From contig OX589594.1 in the NCBI GenBank assembly GCA_951329385.1, positions 30,262,901-30,326,900 on the forward strand: a stretch of 64,000 nucleotides of DNA. Direction: 5' to 3'. Shown piece after piece: positions 52,240 to 62,333 of the stretch (position 1 is its first letter; each line of letters opens with the position of its first letter). This DNA comes from Polia nebulosa (Eukaryota > Arthropoda > Insecta > Lepidoptera > Noctuidae). A model generated the notes under the pieces. That model ran no database searches and was not told the origin of the DNA. It saw only the letters and a list, made by a program, of their open reading frames with translations. The translations under genes were made by a program, and so were the position numbers.

Positions 52240-53000
52240 TTCCATCTTACTGCAAGCCTGAAGTGGGACTGGGCAGGTCATGTCTGTAAGATGTCGTTAA
52301 AGCTGTGGGTCCCTATATCGCAAGACTGGAGCCCTTTTTGGAGGGTGGGATATCATCCAATGACTTCTCCGGCTCTGGGTGGAGCGGGAGGGCGTGTCTT
52401 ACTGACTAAAACCCACCCCTGTTACTTAAGTTGCTTGTGCCAGTGCCGCGGTAACTCTCTTTCAAATTTATCCGCTACTTAGGCATGGGTCCCAGTGGAT
52501 CCCGTCAGTTTCGCTGCGTGGAACACTAGGTGCCGTCGGGCAGGGACCTTTTCGCATGGCGAACTACCCATTACTCCCCCTCCGCAAGCCCGCGCTTACG
52601 GTAGCTGGGAGACGCCGTGCGACTCCCGACGCCCGGGGCGTCTCCTGCGACGGCTGCTAGGGGAATGAGGGCGTCTCTGTTGAGTCTCCCTCACGTGCTC
52701 CGCCTCCTCCTTCGCGAGCATTACTGCTTCGCAGAAGGAGGTGACAGCTTTCCATTCCCTCTCGCTCCGTACCATGGCCTGGACCAGGGCCGGGCGCAAG
52801 GGATCTCTGCCACCGATCGCCTCCACGAGGAAAGACTGGAGCCCTGAGACAGCAAGACCGGCTCGCGGCAGACTTAGGAGAAGATGGCGGGACGTCATGA
52901 TGGCTTTCTGGCGAACTCAAAGCACAGCTTAGAGAAGATAGGTACGAATTGGGGGAAGCCTTTGCCCAGAAGTGGAACAATTCAGGTAAACTATTTGAAT
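52240..53000 (+). pseudogene. RTE-like LINE C-terminal region split by a retroelement
   Basis: The left part encodes LKWDWAGHVCKM and LKLWVPISQDWSP. The right part (from 52846) encodes ETARPARGRLRRRWRDVMMA and, after a frame change, GEAFAQKWNN. Both are pieces of the C-terminal region of an RTE-clade protein. The parts are separated by 52336-52831 and meet in frame at the duplicated 14-bp target. Confidence 0.8.
52336..52831 (-). mobile_element. R1-like LINE 3' part with 14-bp TSD
   Basis: 496 bp flanked by aagactggagccct at 52322-52335 and 52832-52845. A T-run at the left marks the tail of a minus-strand element. The minus strand carries a frame with EREWKAVTSFCEAVMLAKEE followed by a GC-rich 3' UTR and the end seen at 28640-28940. 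The R1 assignment is tentative. 5'-truncated. Confidence 0.8.
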
Positions 53001-53004
53001 AAGT

Positions 53005-53270
53005 ATTTAGACATTTGTTTTCTTTGAGACTTAGAACTGTAAGGTGTTTCCATTTAGTTATTCTTTAACTAGTTGGCAACAGAGCGGTTCTTCAAACAAC
53101 ATCATAACAGAAAAGCCAACATTAATCACGATCTTTTATAAACTACAAAACATAATAGAATCTTTGTAAGATTTTATTATTTTCAATTTGGTTTTGTTTT
53201 GCTTATAAACCAACTCAAATGAGTAGAACAGAATGTAGTATTAACGATAAACTGTTACATTATACTTAAT
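53005..53270. other. AT-rich DNA
   Basis: Nothing recognised. Confidence 0.4.
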
Positions 53271-53400
53271 TCTACTAATGTTATAGAGAGATGGATGTAT
53301 GTTTGTCACTCAATTACTCCAGAACGGTTTAACTGATTTGGATGAATTTTGGCACAGAGATAGATTATGGTCTGGAATAGCACATAGACTCTATCTGGAA
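53270..53400 (+). repeat. Rep-B-like decayed copy
   Basis: ggatgtatgtttgtcactc, ccagaacggtttaactgatt, agagatagattatggtctgg and aatagcacatag in the complementary order to 44700-44880. Confidence 0.5.
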
Positions 53401-53428
53401 TAACTTACATATAATGGGGGAGTATTAA

Positions 53429-54061
53429 GAGCGTTCATCGCCCGCACCTGGCAACGTCGCATTTTTAGAGGTTGTTTGTGATTATTTTATTAAATTTAAA
53501 TGAAAATACTATTTTTTCTCAGTCAATTACTTAAATCGGTATATTATCATTATTTTTAACATTTACACCAACATATTTAATCGTAAAAAGTGGTAATACT
53601 ACTAAAAATACCACCCAAACGAAAAGACAAAAATAAGTAAATAAAAATATTTAGTTGACAATTAAAAATACATATAACAAGCCAGTCATAATAAAATAGC
53701 ACACGAATGTATTGCCACAAATCTGATCCTAACCCCCAAACCAGGCTTGGACCTGTATTTTCAATCTTCATTTTGGAGGAGTCTCGTTACAAAGTTATTG
53801 ACAGCCAAGGGTTATTGCCATTTGGTACCACATTTAGGTAATAATTACTTATTCATTACAAAAAAAAGGTAAAATACACATTTAGAAAAGAAGAAGAAGA
53901 CTGCAAAAAGAAAATATTTGACTGTAATTAATAATGCTTATAAATATCAACGATCTAGTTAATTAACTGAGAAAAAGTAGTACTTTCATTTAAATTTAAT
54001 AAAATAATCACAAAAACCCTCTAGAAATGCGACGTTGCCAGACCGCGAGCGATGAACGCTC
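53429..54061. mobile_element. MITE-5, TTAA type with ~100-bp TIRs
   Basis: 633 bp. The first ~101 bp (gagcgttcatcgcccgcacc onward) and the last ~102 bp are inverted copies with few mismatches. TTAA lies at 53425-53428 and 54062-54065. No ORF of note; the 64-codon minus ORF is chance. The long TIRs and TTAA target fit a piggyBac-like or Kolobok-like non-autonomous element. Confidence 0.85.
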
Positions 54062-54065
54062 TTAA

Positions 54066-54517
54066 AGCGCTATTAGTTGCCAACGACCTTGAGTGGTTAG
54101 CTTGCGTCTTCTGCGCTGAGCTCACGTAACGCGTCGTATGTCCACCCCGTAATAGGACTCGCCCATCAAGGAGCTCCGTCCGAAATTAGACGCATTATTA
54201 ATTTATTACACACAAAACAAGAAGTATTAAACTAAAACACTGAGACTAAATTATAAATAATTAAATGATCTTTAAAACGGTTAAGGTTTCATAAAAATAC
54301 GCTCTATAGTTTTTGTGTGATTCTCAATTTTTTATCCGCGTTAGACATAACTTTACAAATTAATTACACAATGTTATAAAAATATAATTTCAAATATTCT
54401 GTGATCAAATTACGACGGAAATAGTCTGGAGTAACATATATTTTTTTCAAAGAAATATAACTAGTCGTTAAGACGTGATGTTCAATTAAAAACCATAAAA
54501 AGTCGTTTTACTGCGCC
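54066..54517 (+). mobile_element. MITE-1 copy 4, sharing a TTAA with MITE-5
   Basis: 452 bp, agcgctattagttgccaacg to gttttactgcgcc, TTAA at 54062-54065 and 54518-54521. The left TTAA is at the same time the right TTAA of MITE-5. Confidence 0.85.
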
Positions 54518-54829
54518 TTAATTCCAGTACGTAGCCGAAACTAGTGTTATCATGAATGAACTAACTGAAGACATTTACTTCTGATAATGTTTTGTTAGTC
54601 AAACGATTTGCTTATTAGTTTGTTTCTTTAATTTGGTTATGTGTTCGTATTTTGGTATTCCAAGGCTTATCGATCTTTTGCTCGTCCTTTTGTTAGCCTT
54701 GCTTAAAAATTCACTTCCGCGTAACTAACAACATGGTCTTTCTTCGTAGCCTTAGGCTACTCATTTCATTGATAGGTACCTATTTAATTAATTACCAAAA
54801 GCCGTATATAAAGAAATACAATCTGCCTA

Positions 54830-55178
54830 GGCTTTTCGCAACTATCTTGGAGTCGGCTTCCGGTCTAACGGGATGCAGATGTTTTGAGAACACATTAATT
54901 GTGCGTACAGCTAGGGAGTGGAATTCCCTGCCAGAGTCTATGTTTCCTGGTAGCTACAACGTGGGTGTCTTTAAGTCAAGAGTGAGTACGTTACTTCTAG
55001 GCAAGCGTGCTCCATCTTCGACCACATCATGTGAGATAGTGGTCAAACGCGTGCCTATCAATAATAAAAAAAAGATGAATACCAGTATTTTACATGGAGC
55101 AAATGCATTTTTTTTTTGACCTCCACAACCTACTCCACTCCGTACCCGTTACTGGTTAATACGATAGGTAAAAAGACC
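54830..55178 (-). repeat. Rep-C copy split by a LINE tail
   Basis: Left piece gcttttcgcaactatcttgg to gggatgcagatg. Right piece agatgaataccagtatttta to gttactggttaatacgat. The normal family reads straight through at the join. Confidence 0.65.
54882..55072 (+). mobile_element. LINE 3' end with 5-bp TSD
   Basis: 191 bp flanked by agatg (54877-54881, 55073-55077). It encodes AREWNSLPESMFPGSYNVGV, then FKSRVSTLLLGKRAPSS, a LINE C-terminus, and ends in an AATAATAAAAAA tail. The frame continues by accident into Rep-C (ORF 54733-55119). Confidence 0.8.
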
Positions 55179-55179
55179 C

Positions 55180-55925
55180 CACATCGGGTGTAAAAAGACA
55201 GTTTCCGAAGCCGAAAGCCACATATTGTCCTCATTAATTGAATCATTTTTTTTCCAATACACCATACCTGGGAATCCACTGGTTCTGGATATATTGAAGG
55301 TCAAAGTCGCAATTTTTTACGCAAATGAATTACAAGTGTTAGAAAAAAAAGTGTTATAACTAATCTTTTTTCCAAACAAACGAAGTTACAAAAACACAAT
55401 TAATACCAAACGTATTCGACAAGTACCTACGCGGCTTAGAGCGAAGGGGCAGGGTTTAACTCCACTTGCCTGGGTTCGCGTTACATTGCGCGCAGTAAAA
55501 AATAGTTTTTCAGTTTCATAAATAAAAATAAAAAACGTTTCCCAGCAATAACTTTTGCGCGATGCTACTTTCTTAGATGTACCTACGTCTGATGTCTTTT
55601 TATACCCTGTTTATAGAAATACCTTCAAAAATGAATTAATATTTTCGAAAAACCAGACCGACTACTAAAAATTTTCATACAAGCAGTCTGATGCAGTTGG
55701 TGGTATCAATTTATCTGTGATTGAACTAAAATAAATTTCACCAATTTTTGTATTTCCTAAATTTTAATGAGTTATGTTTCTGGAACAGGCTTCTCGAGCT
55801 CTTTATTTTGATACCTCACATGGTCACAAAAAATACTACAACACACGGTCGCCATATCGTTTTTGTTTCACAAAATTCATATATCCTATGTGACTTCGGC
55901 GATCAAGATCAATCTGAATGATATC
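55180..55925. other. AT-rich DNA without recognised gene
   Basis: No clear repeat relationship or coding signal. Confidence 0.4.
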
Positions 55926-55929
55926 TCAT

Positions 55930-56520
55930 TCAATGATATTATAATATATGTATAAATATGAGGTAGATATGCCACTAGCGCGCGCAAATTGTTGCAGACA
56001 AATTCAGCCATCCATATGCATGACAATTTCTTATTTGTTCAATTGAAGACTTATTAACTATAGTGAACAAATATGAAGGAATTTTCAAAATATCATCATC
56101 AGCGACGAAGTTATAAAGCTTTAAAGTTGACAATTAGAAAGAGAAGTCCGACGTGTTCTTTGATGTTAAAGGATATGACACCCACACAACTGAAATAGAA
56201 AACAGCGTTTTCGAGAGAGGGACAGATATATTTGTTTAAAATTGTTATATCTCGTTTAATTTTCAATCAATTTTGATTCTGCTTTCACTGTTTGTACTCT
56301 ATTTTAGTATATTCATCGATAAACCGGTTAGATAACAAATATTTTTTTCATGGATATTCCGTATGTAGCATTTTGATTTAGTCGGCTAACAGCAGCGAGC
56401 GAAGAAAAGTGTGTCCGTGGCGTGACAATAATATATGATGCCAAGTTTTGTTGTGAGTGTAAAAACTATGGTTCCAAGATAAATTTAAGAATAAAGGAAT
56501 TTCACACCCTAATTACTATA
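55930..56520 (+). mobile_element. Unclassified repeat split by MITE-6
   Basis: The flanks (tgaggtagatatgccactag, cagacaaattcag / gatttagtcggctaacagc, gaagaaaagtgtgtccgtgg, aaactatggttccaagataa) are contiguous in the inverted copy at 60785-61020, which lacks the MITE. No coding capacity. Confidence 0.7.
56010..56375 (+). mobile_element. MITE-6 copy 2
   Basis: Ends ccatatgcatgacaattt and ttttttcatggatattccg correspond to the AATAGGGAAT-type ends of 16840-17201, more diverged. The interior matches closely. Confidence 0.65.
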
Positions 56521-56564
56521 CCTACACTAATGTACGGACGTTTATAACCACTCAACGATAGAAT

Positions 56565-56675
56565 AGAATAATACTTTATGGTTTACCAAAACAGTTAATA
56601 AACTGTATAAATGAACTTAAATCTATGGGTACAATGGCGGTCTTATCGCTGACAGCGATATCTACCAGACAAACT
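56565..56675 (-). repeat. LINE 3' UTR with (ATTCT)n tail
   Basis: agaatagaataatactttat, atctatgggtacaatggcgg and cgatatctaccagaca, as at 21125-21310. Confidence 0.55.
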
Positions 56676-56925
56676 TATCCGTCAGGCCCCTCGCGTCTCC
56701 TTAAAGAGACGCGACAATAGGTTTTTAATTGGAGGATGGAGTTTCTTTCACGTTCTTCTACATAGAGATCTACGCCTTGGAATGTGCAATTAGTTTCATC
56801 TTTCTGACTGACGGACTTATTGGCAATTCAAAAGTGCCTGTAAGTAAATGGTTTATTTGAAATAAATGCTTTGAATTTGAATTTGATTGTGTCTGCTAAT
56901 AAAGGACTTGACGGGTTAACCTTAC
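56676..56925. mobile_element. CCGTCA-ended repeat split by a LINE tail
   Basis: ccgtcaggcccctcgcgtct ... caataggtttttaatt is followed by about 155 bp of LINE 3' end (gttcttctacatagagatc, tgtgcaattagtttcatc, ctttgaatttgaatttg). The unit then resumes with tgtgtctgctaataaaggac and ttgacggg. The intact unit is at 19893-19984. Confidence 0.6.
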
Positions 56926-56929
56926 CTTA

Positions 56930-57515
56930 ACGATATCTGAAAACCGTTTTGTATGAACATAGCGTATTATTCTTTTATAATATCATTGACCTCATTTGTT
57001 AAAATCCATCCAGCTGTTTAGGCTACAGGGAAAGAAATAGGCATACATACTTTCGAAAAACTTTACCCTCCTTCTGAGGCAGTCAGGTAAAAATAACTAG
57101 CATATATCTCCAATTGTTAATCTAACAAAACGTAACAATACATTTTCCTACATCAACAAATAAATGATCAAATCTGAGAGAACTTAATACTACCTTATTG
57201 GTTGGTCTAATAATTTGGCCTAGCAACAGTGCCTCTGATATAATGAACTACGCCCAATAATGGCCGAATGTTACTAATAAAGGGAACAAAGGGAATTGTA
57301 TGAGTTGTATGTGGTGGTTGGGTGTATGGGGAGATATGCGATGTTAAGATATTTGTGGAGATGTTACTAGAATTGTATTAGAATATGGAAAACATGATGG
57401 CTGGCGTTGCTAAATTGGTGAGTGAATCGAGAAAATAATAATAATTCTACATTTGCCCTTGGTAGCAACTGTAATGAGAACAATAAGTCATTCAATGATG
57501 GAATTAATACCCAAA
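56930..57515. other. AT-rich DNA without recognised gene
   Basis: No supported feature. Confidence 0.4.
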
Positions 57516-57519
57516 AGAA

Positions 57520-57835
57520 TCGGCAAACTGAAGTGGTAGGGAGTAGGATACATCGCTCGCAGAACGGATAGTCGATGGGGCTGAAAATTTTGAAGTGGCG
57601 ACCGCGTACCTCGCCTCCCCTCTTACTGAGAGGAAGCCTGTGCCGCAGCAGTGGGGACATTAAAAGGCTGATGATGATGATGACCGCGTACCGGGCACAA
57701 GGTGGACAGCTGATGTCCTGGTGAGGGTTGCAGGTAGCCGCTGGATGCGAGACGCACAGAACCGGTCGTTGTGCGTACACTTGGTGGAGGTTATGTCTAG
57801 GAGTGGACGTCTTTGGCTGAAATGATGATGAATAA
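57520..57835 (+). pseudogene. RTE-c LINE 3' end split by Rep-A
   Basis: Flanks encode the family's C-terminal order: gaagtggcgaccgcgtacc, then gggcacaaggtggacagctg, gcaggtagccgctggatgcg, cagaaccggtcgttgtgcg, ending in gctgaaatgatgatgaa. The 71-bp Rep-A fragment separates two copies of gaccgcgtacc. The minus-strand ORF 57367-57780 is a shadow. Confidence 0.75.
57611..57681 (+). mobile_element. Rep-A truncated copy with 11-bp TSD
   Basis: tcgcctcccctcttactgag, gcctgtgccgcagcagtggg and a (TGA)n tail. TSD gaccgcgtacc at 57600-57610 and 57682-57692. Confidence 0.85.
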
Positions 57836-57959
57836 GAATGGACCTATTTAGCTCCATTTTCTCGTCTTTTCCGAGTTAAGTCCCGAACAAGTCTAAGTAA
57901 ACACGTGTAAAGAGTGAGTATTTCCAGCTCGCTCATTCGGCTTCTATTTTACGATTTTT

Positions 57960-58385
57960 TAGGGTTCCGTACCCGAAAGGTCCAACCGGAGACCTATTGC
58001 TGTCACTCACGTGTTCATTTCTCCGTCTGTTCGTCTGTCCGTTTGTCTATCACAAAATTTTGTTCGTCATTGGACATTAAATGAAGCAGGATCGTTAAAA
58101 TGTGTGAGTGACCTTGACGAACGTAACGATGATGCATCGGCTTCTCATTTTGCCTATGTGAGCTTATTTCGCGTATACAGATGCAAGCCGGCTTCTAATT
58201 CTGATACTTCAGATTGCTGGATTTTGACACTCCGTCTATAACCTTTCATAGTCTAACCTATGAACTTGAAATTTGGTGATAATGTTTATTATTACGTATA
58301 TTTTACTACGAGTAACAAGTACCAATATATTGATAAATCAGATTTTTTCTTTGATAATTCCCTCATTTGGTACGGAACCCGAAGA
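57960..58385 (+). repeat. Rep-D copy containing a SINE-1 fragment
   Basis: agggttccgtacccgaaagg to cacaaaattttgtt, then SINE-1 (58064-58257), then cctatgaacttgaaatttgg to tttggtacggaaccc. The 50247 region matches its right half. Confidence 0.7.
58064..58257 (-). mobile_element. SINE-1 fragment without interruption
   Basis: On the minus strand: tagactatgaaaggttatag, gtcaaaatccagcaatctga, gaagccggcttgcatctgta and ttaacgatcctgcttcattt. The tRNA-like head is missing. It gives the empty site for the SINE-2 insertion at 8455-8672. No clear TSD; part of Rep-D appears to be replaced. Confidence 0.7.
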
Positions 58386-58770
58386 ACGGAAAACGAAAAC
58401 GGAACTTACAAAAATGTATCTCGAAAGATTCGAGAGCACTGGAAAAATCAGTCTAAAAAAGATAAAAACAGTAAACATGTAATTATTTCTAAGAAATCTG
58501 TATCTACACAACAAACCGTAATGATGAGGCCGAAGAAAACACGCACGCTTATTATCTAAGGAAAAACAGGAAAATATATAAATCTAAATACACATTCCGC
58601 TTGGTTCATTGAGTTTCACATCTGGCCATCCTTTTGAGGGTCCAGAGAGGAAACCGTGAATTACATGTCAAATAGAAAATCGTAGACCGTAATTGCAGTT
58701 TTTCGGCGCTCTGATTGAAAATCGGAACAGGAAAATTTTGTCTTCCGCTGTAGTGTGTCCTAGGTTTTAT
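58386..58770. other. Unassigned DNA
   Basis: The 99-codon ORF at 58260-58559 begins in Rep-D and runs into this AT-rich stretch. I do not regard it as a gene. Confidence 0.4.
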
Positions 58771-58777
58771 TGGATTT

Positions 58778-59335
58778 ATTGATCTGCACGCATGGCATCA
58801 CTACTTCTATTTTTATTATATATATTTCTACTTTACAAAGAATAGACATAATGGGATAAACACTGACGGTTCTTAATTCGAAATAGTTATTTTATAGAGA
58901 ATTTGAATTTAGAATCCGGTAATCTGTATTCAAACTAAGTCATTGATCTGCACGCGTGGCATCACTACTTCTATTCTTATTCTATTTATTTCTACTTTAC
59001 AAAGAATATATATAATGGGATTAAACACTGATTACTAGGTTCTTAATTCGATTTTTTTATGGAGAATTTGAATTTAGAATCCGGTAATCTGTATTCAAAC
59101 TAAGTCATTGATCTGCACGCGTGGCATCACTACTTCTATTCTTATTCTATTTATTTCTACTTTACAAAGAATACACATAATGGGCTAAACACTGATTACT
59201 AGGTTCTTAATTCGATTTTTTAATGGAGAATTTGAATTGAGAATCCGGTAATCTCTATTCAAATTAAGTGATTGATCTGCACGCGTGGCATCACTACTTC
59301 TATTATTATTCTATTTATTTCTACTTTACAAAGAC
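58778..59335 (+). repeat. 164-bp tandem array, 3.4 copies
   Basis: Units start at 58778, 58942, 59107 and 59271 with attgatctgcacgc (spacings 164, 165, 164). Each contains gtggcatcactacttctatt, tttctactttacaaagaa and tttagaatccggtaatct. The last unit stops after ctttacaaaga. The first unit is the most diverged. Confidence 0.9.
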
Positions 59336-59504
59336 CATTGCGTTCCTAAAGGCCGCCGTCTGCTGAAACTGGTCATCTCCTAGCTGCCACTGGCTTATTT
59401 TAATATATGTTTTTAATTGTTCATATAACACTGTTCGCAAATATATAATAAAAGCAACAAGACAAGTATCCAGGATTTTTGTAAAACATAACAATGGCTT
59501 TAAA

Positions 59505-59570
59505 GAGGATCCAGGGAGTTTCCTGCATGTTCTTCTCCATAGAGATCAACGTTTTGGAATGTGCAAAGTG
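59505..59570 (+). repeat. LINE 3'-end scrap
   Basis: ggatccagggagtttcctgc and ttctccatagagatcaacg parallel 56730-56790. Confidence 0.45.
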
Positions 59571-59674
59571 AAAGTCTTTTTGTTTGGCTGTCAATCACGC
59601 ACAAACGGCTGAAGGGATTTGAATGAAATTTCGCAGACAGGCAGGTCTGGATTAACACATAGGCTACTTTTAAC

Positions 59675-60200
59675 CGACTTTCAAAAAAGGAGGAGTTCTA
59701 TGTTCGACTGTATGTATGTTTTTTTTTTGTTTGTTTTTTATGTATGTCCGCGCATTTCTCCGTCAGTTCTGGACCGATTTTCAAAATTATTGTTTTATCT
59801 GAAAGAATATACTCCCGAGGTGGTCCCATATAAATTTAATCAAAATTGCTTTAGCGCTTTTTGAGAAACTGAACAAAAACGAAAAATAGACATATCTTGA
59901 TGACGTTTTTGTGTTCTCTAAATGTTTAAATTCCACGTTCCATGTTATTGGGGATTTTAGTTCTGGGGTATAACAACTAAAAAGCGAAAAATAAAAAACT
60001 TTTTACAAAAAAAACAACCGACTTCCAAAAAAAATACACTAAAAATTTAAAAATAACTTTAATTTCGGAAGTCGGTGTCAAATATCGAAGAAATAAAATA
60101 CAAACACCGACTTCCGAAATTAAAGTTATTTTTAAATTTTTAGTGTATTTTTTTTTTGGAAGTCGGTTGTTTTTTTTGTAAAAAAGTTTTTTTTATCCCA
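59675..60200 (+). repeat. Rep-E, best-preserved copy
   Basis: taaccgactttcaaaaaagg at the left, gaatatactcccgaggtgg and aactgaacaaaaacgaaaa inside, then the long hairpin at 59994-60192. An 81-codon ORF (59619-59864) is in it and not convincing. Confidence 0.65.
59994..60192. repeat. Long hairpin, ~85-bp arms, 25-bp loop
   Basis: Left arm 59994-60078 (acaaccgacttccaaaaaaa, actttaatttcggaagtcgg) pairs almost perfectly with 60104-60192. The loop is 60079-60103. The motif ccgacttcc / ggaagtcgg occurs twice per arm. Confidence 0.9.
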
Positions 60201-60239
60201 GTCAACGCGGGTAAAACTGCGGGGCACAGCTAGTTTGTA

Positions 60240-60780
60240 ATAAATGCTTTGTGTTTGTGTGTTGAAACCGGAAAAAAAGCTGATATGTCTCATGTCTTAA
60301 ACACTGGACTAGTTATAATTCCACCACTCATAAATTGCATTTTTATTCAAAAACCACCATATCCCATAACTCAAAAAAGAAAGTTTTTTAAACAAACCCA
60401 AAGACACTGACGTATCACCAACCGTGGTCAGTTGTCATAAAAAGTCTGTTTTACCGACACATAATGGTAAGCTGTCGGTAAGAAGTGTACGAGGAAAAGG
60501 AACATTAAGATAACTAACTGTGACACATTACTTATGCAGTGAGTACCTTTGACGGTCTGACCCACACGCACTTTGATAACCTCTGCTCTATTTAACTTTA
60601 CTGTGTTAATTTTTTTGAGGGTGTTTTAGTTGGGACTAAATGTGCTGTGGGTGTTAAAAATACTTTAAAAATCGTGTCATTTCTTGATTTAAGTGCAATG
60701 ATATTATAAAGGAAATATACGCTACGTTCATACAAAGTGGCATTGAGATATCGTTGAGTTGTTATTACAAAATGTCCTTA
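60240..60780. other. AT-rich DNA without recognised gene
   Basis: No supported feature. Confidence 0.4.
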
Positions 60781-60784
60781 CATA

Positions 60785-61020
60785 TAGGTGTTTAGTAAAT
60801 TATGGTATGCAATTCCGTCACTCTTATTTATCTTGGAACCATAGTTTTCACACTCTTAACACGCAACTTCGCATTATAGATATATTATTATCACGCCACA
60901 GACACGCTTTTCTTCGCTCGCTGCTGTTAGCCGACTAAATCAAATTGCAACAATTGTCTGAATTTGTCTGCAAAAATTTGCTCGCGCTAGTGCGCGATCT
61001 ACCTCTTATTTATTTAAAAT
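60785..61020 (-). mobile_element. Unclassified repeat, uninterrupted copy
   Basis: The plus strand reads atcttggaaccatagttttc, gacacgcttttcttcgctcg, gttagccgactaaatcaa and gcgcgatctacctctta. It is the reverse of 55930-56520 without MITE-6. Confidence 0.7.
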
Positions 61021-61039
61021 ATCATTGTTTAAATGGGTT

Positions 61040-61172
61040 TTGTATTTCATCTTATTGATCGTCACATAGTGATTGCCGACGATACAGCACGCTTACCTAG
61101 ATCTTACCTATTCACTCATAAATAAAAGACCCTCAGGTTGTAGCTATCCAGGAGCACAGATACCAGTAGAGA
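61040..61172 (-). pseudogene. LINE C-terminal scrap
   Basis: The minus strand encodes LLDSYNLRVFYL-like residues. ccctcaggttgtagctatcc matches other copies of this LINE end. Confidence 0.5.
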
Positions 61173-61364
61173 ATCAAAGTAATTTAAAATTAAAGAATAC
61201 CTGAAAATACTGATCCAATTACTAAAATTCTTTCCCAGAAAAATGCTCGGTTTCTGTGAGAAGAGAAGAATATTTTCAGCTGCTATATCTCTGAAGCATT
61301 CCAAATGCTATTGAATTTGCAAGCATAAGTACCTCGTAAGTACCTCATAAGTACCTCGTAGGAG

Positions 61365-61575
61365 CTCGTGGCTAAAGGTACGTCATTACGGGTCGTCAGA
61401 AGCCCGAAAGTCTGACAACCAATCTTACCAAGGGGTATCGTATTACCCAGTAACTGGGTTGTGGAGGTCAGATGTGGAGGCAGTCGCTCCATGGAAAATA
61501 CTGGTATTCAGGTGCATTCGGTTAGACTGGAAGCCGACCCCAAGATAGTTGGGAAAAGGCTAGGCAGATTGAAGT
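61365..61575 (+). repeat. Rep-C copy
   Basis: gtcgtcagaagcccgaaagt, ggggtatcgtattacccagt, gactggaagccgaccccaag and ggaaaaggctaggcagattg. Confidence 0.65.
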
Positions 61576-61579
61576 ACCT

Positions 61580-61980
61580 ATATTGTCTGACATTTAATCT
61601 TTGACTATTACAATGATTACGGGTTACACTACCAAAAACCAGATCTATAGAAATATAGCATGGCAAAATGTCTATTTCTCAAATAATGATGTTCATAAAT
61701 ACGTTTAAAAAGTCTATCGTCAGGTTGCGTGATGTTCTGTGCGTATATAAAGACTTAAAGTTCTATACTTGGACCTGATTATCCGTTAAGTATTTTATTG
61801 AATCGCTGCTAATAATATAGAACCGACTCAGACAACGTTCTGAAAACGAAATTTGAATGAAAACCAAAAATATACGACTTAGTGCCGCCATAGACGGATT
61901 GTTGGACCAGTCAGTGTCAATAGCTTCAAGCGGTTGCTGTTGGGTGATCTGCAGTTTCAATACAAAATCGACATTCGTCA
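61580..61980. other. Unassigned DNA
   Basis: Nothing recognised. The 117-codon minus-strand ORF (61763-62116) runs into MITE-8 and is chance. Confidence 0.4.
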
Positions 61981-61984
61981 CATA

Positions 61985-62203
61985 CGGACCGAAAGTAGTA
62001 GGCAAAAGTACCAAAAACGGCCGTTTCTGACACTTTTGCCTACTACTTTGGATACGAAACATTCTGAGACATGTTATAACAACGTAAAAATACTTTATCC
62101 TCTTTGTAACAAACATGGCGTTGGATTCTTTAATATTTATTTTCTGTGATATGCCACGATATTTTATTCAATGAGGGCGCCACTTGGCCGTTAGTAGGGC
62201 CTT
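61985..62203 (+). mobile_element. MITE-8 copy 2
   Basis: The palindromic head 61985-62056 is followed by cctctttgtaacaaacatgg, tattttctgtgatatgcc and ttcaatgagggcgccacttg to agggccttaagg, in reverse order to 3828-4060. Confidence 0.65.
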
Positions 62204-62333
62204 AAGGTTGAACTAGTCGCGGGCTCGAACTCACTGGTGGGCTTAGCCAAAAAGCACGCTCTCTGACCTGGCATCATGTCCGACAGAGAAAATATCAGTG
62301 ATGAGCAGTTAGACGCTAGTCTACAATACATGT

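Noticed and set aside
54733..55119. 128-codon ORF as one gene
   Set aside because: Only the middle is LINE C-terminus; both ends are unrelated flanking repeat read by chance.
57367..57780. 137-codon minus-strand ORF as a gene
   Set aside because: Antisense to an RTE-like LINE end and its Rep-A insertion.
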